Assembly: GCF_037572775.1 (NCBI RefSeq)
Contig: NZ_JBBHKA010000001.1
Location: forward strand, 310,001 to 374,000
Source: Ramlibacter sp. PS4R-6
GTDB taxonomy: Bacteria > Pseudomonadota > Gammaproteobacteria > Burkholderiales > Burkholderiaceae_C
Reading direction: 5' to 3'
DNA length: 64,000 nt
Shown: positions 48,743-58,990 of the stretch, one piece after another
Layout: each line of letters starts with the position of its first letter
How positions within the stretch are numbered: position 1 is the stretch's first letter
Notes under the pieces: model-generated
Seen by the model: the letters and a program-made list of their open reading frames with translations, nothing else
What the model was told of the DNA's origin: nothing
Database searches by the model: none
Position numbers and translations under genes: made by a program

Positions 48743-49327
48743 TCAGCGCGGGCGCGGCGTGCGGAAGGTGATCGAGTAGCGCAGGGTGGGCGTGGGCGCG
48801 ACGCTGTGCTGCCACTCCCAGCGCGCGGGGCCGCGCAACAGGTAGATGGAACGCGGCGCGACGGCGATCTTCAGGATGTCGGCCTTCTTCGGCGCGTCGG
48901 GCGGGTAGGGGCGGAAGCGCATCACGGCTTCGGAGAGCAGCGAGACGCCGATGACGTCCTCGAAGTCGGGCACGTCGCGGTGCCAGCCCAGGGGCGTGCC
49001 TTCGCGGTATTCGGCGACGAGCACCTGCGTGAAGTCTTGGGGTTCGACCCCCAGCCACGCGGCCACCTTGCCACGCAGCGGATCGAGTTCGGCGGGGATC
49101 GGCGGACCTTCACCGAGGCGGTTGCGCACGTAGTCGTACTTGCCCCCGAAGCTCACGACCCGGCGCCGGGCCGTGTAGCCCTTGTAGTCCATCTCCTTGA
49201 GCGGCAGCGACTGCGCGAAGGCGATCCAGTGCCGCTCTTCTTCGGGCGACAGGAAGCCGGTCTCGTAGCGCATGCCCGCGGGCAGCGCCACGGCGGGAGC
49301 GCCGAACAGGTCGTCCTGGCCGCTCAT
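48743..49327 (-). CDS. alkB: AlkB-type DNA/RNA repair dioxygenase
   Basis: 194 residues of the Fe(II)/2-oxoglutarate dioxygenase fold. Iron ligands are H116 and D118 in GWHRDVPDFEDVIG and H174 in WEWQHSVAP. The 2-oxoglutarate arginine and substrate arginine lie in RYSITFR (R183, R189). AlkB removes methyl groups from 1-methyladenine and 3-methylcytosine. The protein is shorter than E. coli AlkB (216) but has all key residues. It starts ten bases before the end of the small secreted protein gene upstream and is separated from gnd by 20 bases. Confidence 0.9.
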   Translation of the reverse strand: MSGQDDLFGAPAVALPAGMRYETGFLSPEEERHWIAFAQSLPLKEMDYKGYTARRRVVSFGGKYDYVRNRLGEGPPIPAELDPLRGKVAAWLGVEPQDFTQVLVAEYREGTPLGWHRDVPDFEDVIGVSLLSEAVMRFRPYPPDAPKKADILKIAVAPRSIYLLRGPARWEWQHSVAPTPTLRYSITFRTPRPR

Positions 49328-49337
49328 GGGCGCCGCA

Positions 49338-49685
49338 TCAGCGGCGGCAGCGCACCTGCACCCAGTAGTTGGGTGTCCATTCCGGCGGGCTGTTCACGTT
49401 GTAGACGCTCGCCGAGACGTCGGTGGCCACGTAGAACTTGCCGTTGCGCCAGACCGCCTGGCCCGGCATGTAGCGCGCGTTGGGGTCCCAGCGCGGCGCG
49501 CGGCAGTCGTAGCGGCGGTGGTCGTGGCGGTAGCCCGGCTCGTAGGACTCGTGGGTTTCGCCCTGCGCGTAGTAGCGCGGCTGTTCGTAGACATAGCGCT
49601 CCACGCGCACCGCCTGTGCCGAGGCGGCCGCGGCGACCGTCGCGAGGGCCGTGGTCGCCAGTGCAAGTGTCCATGCTCGTGTCAT
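49338..49685 (-). CDS. Small secreted protein with chitin-binding-like C-terminus
   Basis: 115 residues from ATG 49685, after a GGGAGA ribosome site. The leader MTRAWTLALATTALATVAAA ends in ASA-QA. The middle is rich in Tyr, Arg and His (YVYEQPRYYAQGETHESYEP, YRHDHRRYDCR). The end, YMPGQAVWRNGKFYVATDVS and WTPNYWVQVRC, has the W/Y spacing of small CBM5/12-type carbohydrate-binding modules. Two cysteines may pair. It is probably periplasmic or extracellular. The carbohydrate-binding idea is by eye only. Confidence 0.65.
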   Translation of the reverse strand: MTRAWTLALATTALATVAAAASAQAVRVERYVYEQPRYYAQGETHESYEPGYRHDHRRYDCRAPRWDPNARYMPGQAVWRNGKFYVATDVSASVYNVNSPPEWTPNYWVQVRCRR

Positions 49686-49790
49686 CGCATTCTCCCAAGG
49701 GTTGTGCGTACCCTCATTGGGTTCCGAAGCGCGCGGGCACTGGGTCGGCGAGGGATGAGGATGGACGTCGGCCGGATGTGACACAGCCAA

Positions 49791-49820
49791 ATAAAAAACC
49801 CGGCACCGAAGTGCCGGGTT
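49791..49820 (-). terminator. Rho-independent terminator after histone H1-like gene
   Basis: AACCCGGCAC (49797-49806) and GTGCCGGGTT (49811-49820) form a ten-base stem with a TTCG loop on the minus strand, followed there by TTTTATTT. It lies 19 bases after the stop codon at 49839. Confidence 0.9.
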
Positions 49821-49838
49821 CTTGACGAGCTACGCCGG

Positions 49839-50267
49839 TTAGGGCTTGCTCGCCGTCGGGAACGGCCAGGCCGCTTGCGGGTTCAGCGTTGTCTGAGCCG
49901 CAGGGGCCGCCGGCATGCTCGCAGCAGCCGGCTTGGCAGCAGGTGCTTTCGCAGCCTTCTTTGCCGGAGCCTTCTTTTTGGCAGCCTTTTTCGCTGGCGC
50001 CTTCTTCTTCGCGGCCTTTTTCGCTGGCGCCTTTTTCTTGGCGGCCTTCTTGGCCGACGACTTCTTCGCCGTCTTCTTCTTGGCTGCCTTCTTCGCCGTC
50101 TTCTTCGCCGGACGCTTCGCAGCCTTCTTCGCCGTCTTCTTGGCGGCGGGGCGCTTGGCGGCCGACTTCTTCGCTGCCGGGCGCTTCGCTGCCGACTTCT
50201 TGGCGGCGGGGCGCTTGGCGGCGGACTTCTTCGTGGCCTTCTTGGCCGATTTCTTCGCAGTTGCCAT
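49839..50267 (-). CDS. Histone H1-like Lys/Ala/Pro-rich DNA-binding protein
   Basis: 142 residues with AGGAGA six bases before the ATG. It is almost entirely Lys, Ala, Pro and Arg in short repeats: three SAAKRPAAKK units, then AKKA runs and three KKKAPAKKA units. It closes with a neutral tail (NPQAAWPFPTASKP). This composition matches bacterial H1-like proteins such as AlgP and Hc1-type tails, which bind and compact DNA. Repeat number usually varies between strains. It is downstream of nrdB on the same strand but has its own leader and a strong terminator. Confidence 0.88.
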   Translation of the reverse strand: MATAKKSAKKATKKSAAKRPAAKKSAAKRPAAKKSAAKRPAAKKTAKKAAKRPAKKTAKKAAKKKTAKKSSAKKAAKKKAPAKKAAKKKAPAKKAAKKKAPAKKAAKAPAAKPAAASMPAAPAAQTTLNPQAAWPFPTASKP

Positions 50268-50437
50268 TGCTCTATCTCCTGTTCAAGTTGATCAACATCA
50301 ACCAATGAAAGCACCCCATGCCAATGTTGGTTCGCACGGAGCGATCCATGGAGTTGGGCCGAATGCCCAGCGCCATGAACACCAGTGCCCGCCTTGGTCG
50401 CCGGTCTTCAGCCGGCTGGTCGATCAAGGCAGGCGAT

Positions 50438-51646
50438 TCAGTCCCAGGAAAGCGCGCCCCCCGTCTGGTACTCGATGACTCGAGTCTCGAAGAAGTTGCG
50501 CTCTTTCTTCAGGTCAATCATTTCGCTCATCCACGGGAACGGGTTTTCCTCGTTCGGGAAGAGCGCTTCGAGGCCGATCTGCGTGGCCCGCCGGTTGGCG
50601 ATGTAGCGCAGGTAGCCCTTGAACATGGAGGCGTTGAGGCCCAGGACGCCGCGCGGCATGGTGTCCTCGGCGTACTTGTATTCGAGCTCGACCGCCTTCT
50701 GGAAGAGACCCTTGATCTCCTCCTTGAACTCGGCCGTCCACAGGTGCGGGTTCTCGAGCTTGATCTGGTTGATCAGGTCGATGCCGAAGTTGCAGTGCAT
50801 CGACTCGTCGCGCAGGATGTACTGGTACTGCTCCGCAGCGCCGGTCATCTTGTTCTGGCGGCCCAGCGCCAGGATCTGCGTGAAGCCCACGTAGAAGAAC
50901 AGGCCCTCCATCAGGCAGGCGAAGACGATCAGCGACTTGAGCAGCTTCTGGTCGTCCTCCGGCGTGCCGGTGTGGAAGTGCGGGTCCATGATGGCGTCGA
51001 TGAAGGGGATCAGGAACTCGTCCTTGTCCCGGATCGACGACACCTCGTGGTAGGCGTTGAAGATCTCGCTCTCGTCCAGGCCCAGCGACTCCACGATGTA
51101 CTGGTAGGCGTGGGTGTGGATCGCCTCCTCGAACGCCTGGCGCAGCAGGAACTGGCGGCACTCGGGCGCCGTGATGTGGCGGTAGGTGCCCAGCGTGATG
51201 TTGTTGGCCGCGAGCGAGTCGGCCGTCACGAAGAAGCCGAGGTTGCGCTTGATGATCCGGCGCTCGTCCTCGGAAAGGCCGTTCGGGTCCTTCCACAGGG
51301 CGATGTCGCGGTTCATGTTGATTTCCTGCGGCATCCAGTGGTTGGCGCAGGTGGCCAGGTACTTCTCCCAGGCCCACTTGTACTTGAAGGGGACGAGCTG
51401 GTTGACGTCGGTCTGGCCGTTGATGATCCGCTTGTCGGCCACCGTGACGCGGCGCGTGGAGCGCACGGCCGCAGGCTGCGCGGGCGACAGCGCCACGTCG
51501 TCGAACTTGCGGGGTGCGGTAGCGGGAGTGACCGGTGCCAGCGAAACTTCAGGAGAGAAGGTGGCCTCGCGGTTCTCGTTCTTGTATGAACCGCTGTTGC
51601 TGTTTGCTGGCGATGAGGGCGTGACTTCGTCGTCCCAGGTCAACAT
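50438..51646 (-). CDS. nrdB: Class Ia ribonucleotide reductase, beta subunit
   Basis: 402 residues. It holds the di-iron tyrosyl-radical site: D143, E174 and H177 with Y181 in [14 protein letters not shown]247 in CLMEGLFFY, and E281/H284 in [10 protein letters not shown]. All ligands and the radical tyrosine are present. A low-complexity N-terminal tail of about 65 residues is longer than in E. coli NrdB (376 in total). The C-terminal tail ([10 protein letters not shown]) is the part that docks on NrdA. It lies 135 bases after nrdA; a strong stem-loop in that gap may set the ratio of the two subunits. Confidence 0.95.
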   Translation of the reverse strand: MLTWDDEVTPSSPANSNSGSYKNENREATFSPEVSLAPVTPATAPRKFDDVALSPAQPAAVRSTRRVTVADKRIINGQTDVNQLVPFKYKWAWEKYLATCANHWMPQEINMNRDIALWKDPNGLSEDERRIIKRNLGFFVTADSLAANNITLGTYRHITAPECRQFLLRQAFEEAIHTHAYQYIVESLGLDESEIFNAYHEVSSIRDKDEFLIPFIDAIMDPHFHTGTPEDDQKLLKSLIVFACLMEGLFFYVGFTQILALGRQNKMTGAAEQYQYILRDESMHCNFGIDLINQIKLENPHLWTAEFKEEIKGLFQKAVELEYKYAEDTMPRGVLGLNASMFKGYLRYIANRRATQIGLEALFPNEENPFPWMSEMIDLKKERNFFETRVIEYQTGGALSWD

Positions 51647-51674
51647 AAGTTATCCAATGCTCGCGATGATATGA

Positions 51675-51714
51675 GCGCCGATGTGAATTGCAAAGTGTCC
51701 GTTCACATCAGCGC
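51675..51714. other. Stem-loop between nrdA and nrdB
   Basis: Arms of 13 bases (51675-51687 and 51702-51714) pair with one mismatch; the core is GATGTGAA / TTCACATC. The loop is 14 bases. There is no T run on the minus strand, so it is unlikely to be a full terminator and may act on mRNA stability or as an operator. Confidence 0.55.
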
Positions 51715-51781
51715 CCGATTGTGTTGCTGTTATGCATCGCGTTCTTGTCGGAGAACATCGACACATCGTCCCTTTTGATCG

Positions 51782-54712
51782 TCACTGACATGCCTCGCAA
51801 CCGGGATCGTCGATCGCGCAGAACTTGATGTCGGTGGCCGGCGCGGCGCTCACGCTCGCCGTCGATGCAGCAGCCATTTGCGCTTGCGCGGCGGCCGCGG
51901 CCTTCTCCAGCGCGCTCATGCTCGCGCCGTTGCTCGAACCGTTCGACACCGCGTTCAGGCGCCCCGATTGCACGGTGGACTTCTCGGCCTGCGTCGCGCT
52001 GGTCGTGCGCAGGTAGTAGGTGGTCTTCAGGCCGCGCAGCCAGGCGAGCTTGTAGGTCTCGTCCAGCTTCTTGCCCGAGGCGCCCGCCATATAGATATTG
52101 AGCGACTGCGCCTGGTCGATCCACTTCTGGCGGCGCGCGGCGGCTTCCACCAGCCACACCGGCTCGACCTCGAAGGCGGTGGCGTACAGGGCCTTCACCT
52201 CGTCCGGCACGCGGTCGATGGGCTGCAGCGAGCCGTCGAAGTGCTTCAGGTCCATGACCATCACGTCGTCCCACAGGCCCAGGCGCTTGAGGTCGCGCAC
52301 CAGGTAGTGGTTGATCACCGTGAACTCGCCGGACAGGTTGGACTTGACCGACAGGTTGCCGAAGCACGGCTCGATCGAGGCGTCCACGCCGATGATGTTG
52401 GAGATGGTGGCCGTGGGCGCAATGGCGATGCAGTTGCTGTTGCGCATGCCGTCGGCGGCGATCTTCTTGCGCAGGGCGTCCCAGTCCAGCGACGCCGAGC
52501 GGTCGACCTCGACGTAGCCGCCGCGCTGCTGCGCCAGCAGGTCCAGCGTGTCCAGGGGCAGGATGCCCTTGTCCCAGAGCGAACCCCGGTAGCTGGAATA
52601 GCGGCCGCGCTCGCGGGCCAACTCGGTCGACGCCCAGTAGGCGTGGTAGCAGACGGCCTCCATCGACTTGTCGGCGAAGTCCACGGCCGCTTCGGACGCG
52701 TAGGCGATGCGAAGTTCGTACAGCGCATCCTGGAAGCCCATGATGCCCAGCCCGACCGGGCGGTGGCGCATGTTGGAGTCGCGCGCCTTCTTGACCGCGT
52801 AGTAATTGATGTCGATCACGTTGTCGAGCATCCGCATCGCCGTGGCGATGGTGCGCTTCATCTTGTCGTGGTCGATGCCGCCGTCCTTCAGGTGCTGGAC
52901 CAGGTTCACGGAACCCAGGTTGCAGACGGCCGTCTCGGCGTCGCTGGTGTTCAGCGTGATCTCGGTGCACAGGTTGGACGAGTGCACCACGCCCACGTGC
53001 TGCTGGGGCGAGCGCAGGTTGCAGGCGTCCTTGAAAGTGATCCAGGGATGGCCCGTCTCGAACAGCATCGAGAGCATCTTGCGCCACATGTCGGTGGCCG
53101 GCACCGTCTTGGTGGGCTTGATCTCGCCGCGCTTGGCCTTCTCTTCATAGGCCACGTAGGCCTTCTCGAACTCGGTGCCCCACTTGTCGTGCAGGTCCGG
53201 CACGTTGGACGGCGAGAACAGCGTCCACTCGCCCTTTTCCATCACGCGGCGCATGAACAGGTCCGGGATCCAGTTGGCCGTGTTCATGTCGTGGGTGCGG
53301 CGGCGGTCATCGCCCGTGTTCTTGCGCAGCTCCAGGAACTCCTCGATGTCCAGGTGCCAGGACTCAAGGTACGTGCAGACGGCGCCCTTGCGCTTGCCGC
53401 CCTGGTTGACGGCCACGGCCGTGTCGTTGACGACCTTCAGGAAGGGCACGACGCCCTGCGACTCGCCGTTGGTGCCCTTGATGTGGGAGCCCAGGGCGCG
53501 CACGCGCGTCCAGTCGTTGCCCAGGCCGCCGGCGAACTTGGAGAGCAGCGCGTTTTCCTTGATCGACTCGTAGATGCCGTCCAGGTCGTCCGGCACCGTG
53601 GTCAGGTAGCACGACGACAGCTGCGAGCGCAGCGTGCCGCTGTTGAAGAGCGTCGGCGTGGACGACATGAAGTCGAACGTGGACAGCACCTCGTAGAACT
53701 CGATGGCGCGGGCTTCGCGGTCGATCTCGTTGAGCGACAGGCCCATCGCGACGCGCATGAAGAAAGCCTGGGGCAGCTCGATGCGCTTCTTTCGCTTGTG
53801 CAGGAAATAGCGGTCATAGAGGGTCTGGAGCCCCAGGTAATCGAACTTGAGGTCGCGCTCGGGCTTGAGCGCGGCGCCCAGGCGCTTGAGGTCGAAATTG
53901 AGCAGCTCGGGGTTGAGCAGCTCGGCCTCCACGCCCGTCTTGACGAAGCCGGGGAAGTAGTCGGCGTAGCTCGCGGCGGCTTCCTGCGGCGTCTTCGAAT
54001 CGCGGCCCAGCACCTCCTTGAAGATGGTGTGCAGCAGCAGGCGCGCCGTGGCGTAGGTGTAGTCCGGGTCCTTCTCGATCAGCGTGCGGGCCGCGAGGAT
54101 CGAGGCCTTGTAGACCTCGTCGATCGGCACGCCGTCGTACAGGTTGCGCATGGTCTCGGCCGCGATCGGGTCGGGCTTGACGTCGGCCGACAGGCCTTCG
54201 CAGGCGGAGACGATCAGGCGCTGCAGCGCGTCCAGGTCGAGCGGCACGCGCTGGCCGCCGTCCACGACGTGCAATTGCGGCTGCTTCGGCGTTTCGTCCT
54301 TGGACTGCTTGGCGCGCTCCTGCGCGCGGCGCTCGCGATAAAGCACGTACGAACGCGCGACGTCGTGCTGGCCGCCGCGCATGAGGCCCAGCTCCACCGC
54401 GTCCTGCACGTCCTCGATGTGGAAGGTGCCGCCGCCCGGGCGCGAGCGCACCAGCGCGCGGATGACGGCCTGCGTGAGCTGTTCCACCGTCTCGCGCACG
54501 GACGCGGAAGCCGCGCCCTGCGTGCCATGCACGGCCAGGAAGGCCTTCATCATGGCGACGGTGATCTTGTTCGGCTCGAAGGGGACCACCGAGCCGTTGC
54601 GGCGGATGATCTGGTAGTTGGCGAGGGGGTTGGCGCCCGGCTGGGCGTCGGTGGAAGCGGTGTAGAGGGCGGCGGGCTGGCCGGCGGGGGTGATGCTTGC
54701 TACAGATTGCAT
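51782..54712 (-). CDS. nrdA: Class Ia ribonucleotide reductase, alpha subunit
   Basis: 976 residues from the ATG at 54712, longer than E. coli NrdA (761). An ATP-cone at about 35-125 (YQIIRRNGSVVPFEPNKITV) is followed by a second cone-like segment (LHVVDGGQRVPLDLDALQRL). The catalytic part has HSSNLCTEITLNTS, with the Asn-Cys-Glu triad, and ETAVCNLGSVNLV, with a redox cysteine. The C-terminal tail ends DPGCEACQ for thioredoxin reduction. It makes deoxynucleotides together with NrdB. Two NrdR-type boxes over its promoter imply repression when dATP is high. Confidence 0.95.
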   Translation of the reverse strand: MQSVASITPAGQPAALYTASTDAQPGANPLANYQIIRRNGSVVPFEPNKITVAMMKAFLAVHGTQGAASASVRETVEQLTQAVIRALVRSRPGGGTFHIEDVQDAVELGLMRGGQHDVARSYVLYRERRAQERAKQSKDETPKQPQLHVVDGGQRVPLDLDALQRLIVSACEGLSADVKPDPIAAETMRNLYDGVPIDEVYKASILAARTLIEKDPDYTYATARLLLHTIFKEVLGRDSKTPQEAAASYADYFPGFVKTGVEAELLNPELLNFDLKRLGAALKPERDLKFDYLGLQTLYDRYFLHKRKKRIELPQAFFMRVAMGLSLNEIDREARAIEFYEVLSTFDFMSSTPTLFNSGTLRSQLSSCYLTTVPDDLDGIYESIKENALLSKFAGGLGNDWTRVRALGSHIKGTNGESQGVVPFLKVVNDTAVAVNQGGKRKGAVCTYLESWHLDIEEFLELRKNTGDDRRRTHDMNTANWIPDLFMRRVMEKGEWTLFSPSNVPDLHDKWGTEFEKAYVAYEEKAKRGEIKPTKTVPATDMWRKMLSMLFETGHPWITFKDACNLRSPQQHVGVVHSSNLCTEITLNTSDAETAVCNLGSVNLVQHLKDGGIDHDKMKRTIATAMRMLDNVIDINYYAVKKARDSNMRHRPVGLGIMGFQDALYELRIAYASEAAVDFADKSMEAVCYHAYWASTELARERGRYSSYRGSLWDKGILPLDTLDLLAQQRGGYVEVDRSASLDWDALRKKIAADGMRNSNCIAIAPTATISNIIGVDASIEPCFGNLSVKSNLSGEFTVINHYLVRDLKRLGLWDDVMVMDLKHFDGSLQPIDRVPDEVKALYATAFEVEPVWLVEAAARRQKWIDQAQSLNIYMAGASGKKLDETYKLAWLRGLKTTYYLRTTSATQAEKSTVQSGRLNAVSNGSSNGASMSALEKAAAAAQAQMAAASTASVSAAPATDIKFCAIDDPGCEACQ

Positions 54713-55043
54713 GACGGCTGCGTTTCCTCGGCTGTGGTTGTTCTTCGGGAGGCGCGGAGTGTATCGCGCCTGAGCCACGGAGGCACTATATATGGGGTCT
54801 GACAGGTGTCAAGGTCCCTACATCTAGTGGTTGTACCAAGCTGTGAGCAGCTTGTGGAAAGCGTGTTGGCAACGCGCTGCGGCCGGGCTGGGACGCCCGT
54901 GTACATGGGCCGCACCGTCCACAGGCCAGCATCCATGCGGGTTGCGAAGCGAAATCGCCCCGCGGCGCGCACCGTCGCTCGCGTGCTGCGCGCGAGTGCC
55001 TGGCGGTGGATGAAATGTCGGTGGAAAGCGACAGGCGCGCGGC
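54713..55043. other. 331-base gap between ampD and nrdA
   Basis: The part next to nrdA holds its promoter and NrdR-type boxes. The part from about 54835 to 55043 lies downstream of ampD; I see no gene with coding character in it and no clear terminator. A TGTGGAAAG near 54854 only weakly resembles a DnaA box. Confidence 0.6.
54783..54830 (-). promoter_or_regulatory. nrdA promoter overlapped by two NrdR-type boxes
   Basis: On the minus strand TTGACA (plus 54807-54812) and TATAGT (plus 54785-54790) are 16 bases apart, a good sigma-70 promoter about 65 bases before the nrdA start. NrdR-like cores, read on the plus strand, are CTATATATGG (54786-54795) and CTACATCTAG (54818-54827). They start 32 bases apart, about three helical turns, which is the usual NrdR spacing. 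Confidence 0.75.
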
Positions 55044-55608
55044 CTATGCCGCGAAGCGCTCGCGCGGCCACGCGAGTTCGCGCCGCAGCAAGGCCCAGTC
55101 GAAGCCGGGCCCGGGGTCCTGCTTGCGCCCCGGCGCGACGTGCTCGTGGCCGGCCACTTGCGCGATGGGATAGCGCTGCGCGATGGCCGCGACCAGCCCC
55201 ACCAGCGTCTCGTACTGCGCCGCCTCGAACGCGTGGCCTTCGAGGCCCTCGAGCTCGATGCCGATCGAATAGTCGTTGCAGTTGTCGCGCCCCTGCCACT
55301 GCGAGGCGCCGGCATGCCAGGCGCGGTCGTCGCAGCCGACGAACTGCCACAGCTCGCCGCCGCGGCGCACGTAGAAATGCGAGGACACCTCCATGCCTTC
55401 GATGGACTTGAAGTAGGGATGCGCGTCCCAGTCCAGCGTGTTGGTGAAGAGCTGCTGCACGCCGTCGCCGCCGTACTCGCCGGGCGGCAGGCTGATCGAG
55501 TGCACGACGACGAGGTCGATGGCGGCGCCTTCGGGGCGCGGGCCGAAGTTGGGCGAATCCAGCCGGCGCGCGAAGCGGTACCAGCCGCCGTCCCACTGCG
55601 CGTGGGTG

Positions 55609-55622
<14 letters not shown>
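55044..55622 (-). CDS. ampD: 1,6-anhydro-N-acetylmuramyl-L-alanine amidase AmpD
   Basis: 192 residues, cytoplasmic, no signal peptide. It cleaves the peptide from anhydro-muropeptides during cell-wall recycling. Zinc ligands are H41 (VVVHSISLPPGEYG), H159 (VAGHEHVAPGRK) and D169 (KQDPGPGFDW). K167 and the Glu of IGIELEG match the catalytic pair known from Citrobacter AmpD. Loss of AmpD raises AmpC in bacteria with AmpR, but no ampR or ampC is in this window. The start lies 14 bases inside the end of pilR, so the three genes pilS, pilR and ampD may be one transcript. Confidence 0.94.
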
Positions 55623-57047
<1,425 letters not shown>

Positions 57048-57048
<1 letters not shown>

Positions 57049-58754
57049 CAGGCGGCTATTCTGTCAAACGAGGGCTGGCCCGCAACCGGAGGCTGGGCGC
57101 CGGGCGCGAACATCACCATGAATTCGTTGCCTTCGCGCGCGTTGCTGGCGGACCCGGCCGTCGCGCGCTCGTAGACCATCGTGGCCCCGTGACGCTCGCA
57201 GAGTTCGCGGCAGATGTACAGCCCCAGGCCCGAGGAGCGGCTTTCCGACGAGAAAAACGGCTCGAACAGGTGGCGCTGCACCGATGGCTCCAGCGGTGCG
57301 CCGTCGCTCCACACGTGCAGGCTGGCCTGGCCGGCCAGCGTGCGCGTGGCCACGCGGATCGAATCGGGCTTGTCGCCGGCGTAGCGCAGCGCGTTGTCCA
57401 GCAGGTTGACCAGCACGCGGCGCAGGTGGTCGGCGTCGAAGCGCACGATCATGTCCGGCGCCGCCAGCGCCAATTGCAGGCGCGCGGCGGCGCGCGACTG
57501 CAACGCCCAGTCGTTGCAGGTGGCGGCCACCGACGCGTCGAGCTGCAGCATGTCGGCCGCGGCGTTGGCGCTCTGGCGCGCACGCGAAACGTCCAGGATT
57601 TCCTCGACGATCTGCTGCAGCCGCTGGGTGTTCTTGCGCACGAGGCCCGACAGCTGCTTCAGGCCCGGCTCCTTCAGGTCCTCTTCCATCAGGTCGTTGG
57701 CCTGGGCGATGGCGGCCAGCGGGTTGCGGATCTCGTGCGCCACGGCGGCCGACATGCGGCCCATCGCGGCGAGCTTCTCGGTGCGCAGGCGCGCCTCCAT
57801 CTCGCGCAGGTCCTGCAGGAACATCACGCAGATGCCTTCGGCGGGGTGCTCCTCGGCCGCCGTCAGGCGCGTGCGCACGTGGATGCGGCGGGGGCTCGCG
57901 CTCTCCTCCTCGATCGCGAGCTCGGCCCACTGCGGCTTGCGTTCGTTGAAGGTGCGCAGCGCCAGCTCCGTCAGCGGCTGCCACGACGCCTGCGCCGCCA
58001 GCGAGAACGGCTGCTTGTCGTGCACCTCGACGAAGCCCAGCAGCATGCGCGCGGCCGGGTTGGCGGCCTGCACGCCGCCGTGCGCGTCGACGACGATCAC
58101 GCCTTCACTCAGCACGTCGATCACGAGCTCGTTGACCTGCGCCTGCGCGCGGGCGGCGCGGCGGCCGAAGCGCGCGGCTTCCTCCTCGCGCGCGAGGCGG
58201 CCGGCCAGCTGGTTCACGACGAAGGCCAGCGCGAAGTAGCCCGTGGCCGTCAACCCCGCCTGCAGGAAACGCGATGCGGCATCGCCGGCCAGGTGCAGCA
58301 CCTGCACCCACGCGTCCGCCAGCAGCAGCAGCGCAACGCCCGCCGCCGTGCCCAACGCGAGCAGCGTCGACCCCAGCACCGCCGCCATCAGCACCGGCAG
58401 CGCGAACAGCGGCGAGTAGTTCAGCCCCGCGGCCTGCAGGAACTGCAGCGCCGAGAAGGCGATCAGGTCCACGCCGATGGTGGAGACCCACTGCGAGTCG
58501 AAGCTGGGGCCGGGCCCGCGCGGCTGGCTGACCATGTGCACGGCCACCGCGGCGAGCAGGTAGGTGCCCGCCAGGCCCACGAGCCACTCGCTCACGCCCA
58601 GCGTCGGCGCCAGCGTGTGCAGGGCGCCGAGCACGGCCAGCAGCACGAGCGCGACGGTGCTGCGGGCGGCCATGAAGCCGCGCCACAGGCGCGCGAACGC
58701 CGAATCGCGCGCCAGCTCCTCGAGCGTGCTGCGCGGTGCGTCGAAGCCGGCCAT
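57048..58754 (-). CDS. pilS: Sensor histidine kinase PilS
   Basis: 568 residues from the ATG at 58754. About six membrane segments fill residues 30-185 (for example STVALVLLAVLGALHTLAP, ALPVLMAAVLGSTLLALGTA). A PAS domain follows at about 205-320 (NELVIDVLSEGVIVVDAHGG), then HisKA with H340 (AAVAHEIRNPLAAIAQ) and an HATPase domain with NLLDNALRYA and SGLGLYICREL. It is the partner of PilR, encoded next to it. In Pseudomonas, PilS senses pilin in the membrane. A four-gene leftward cluster with the PP0621-type and CcsA-like genes is likely. Confidence 0.92.
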
Positions 58755-58756
58755 GG

Positions 58757-58990
58757 TTACCCCGCCCGTTGCCGGTGTTCGGCGCAGCAGTACAGCTGCC
58801 CGTCGGGGCCGGGCAGCGCGTCGGCGCGCGGCAGGTGCACGCGGCACACGGGGCACTCCACCATGTCCTGCGGCGCGGGCGGCGCGGCGGGGCGCTTCGG
58901 CTCGCCTTCGCCGCGCGAGGCCGTGCGCGCGCCGCGCAGGAACCAGATCACGGCGAACACCACGGCGATGACGAGCAGGATCTTGATCAT
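58757..58990 (-). CDS. PP0621-family small membrane protein with zinc ribbon
   Basis: 77 residues. One N-terminal membrane segment (MIKILLVIAVVFAVIWFL) and a C-terminal cysteine cluster (ECPVCRVHLPRADALPG, LYCCAEHRQ), which would bind zinc in a small ribbon. This pattern and its place beside pilS and a cytochrome-assembly-like gene are usual in Burkholderiales. The function is unknown. The start overlaps the stop of the upstream gene (ATGA), so it is coupled to it. Confidence 0.85.
   Translation of the reverse strand: MIKILLVIAVVFAVIWFLRGARTASRGEGEPKRPAAPPAPQDMVECPVCRVHLPRADALPGPDGQLYCCAEHRQRAG

Noticed and set aside
47301-49058. A longer Gnd with about 110 extra N-terminal residues
   Set aside because: The extra part crosses alkB in another frame, and normal Gnd proteins begin at the NADP loop, matching ATG 48722.
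49875-50478. Hydrophobic plus-strand frames opposite the histone H1-like gene
   Set aside because: Phe/Leu/Ala strings are the complement of Lys/Ala codons; they are not membrane proteins.
54850-54865. Possible DnaA box near nrdA
   Set aside because: TGTGGAAAG matches only seven of nine bases of the complement of TTATCCACA and stands alone.
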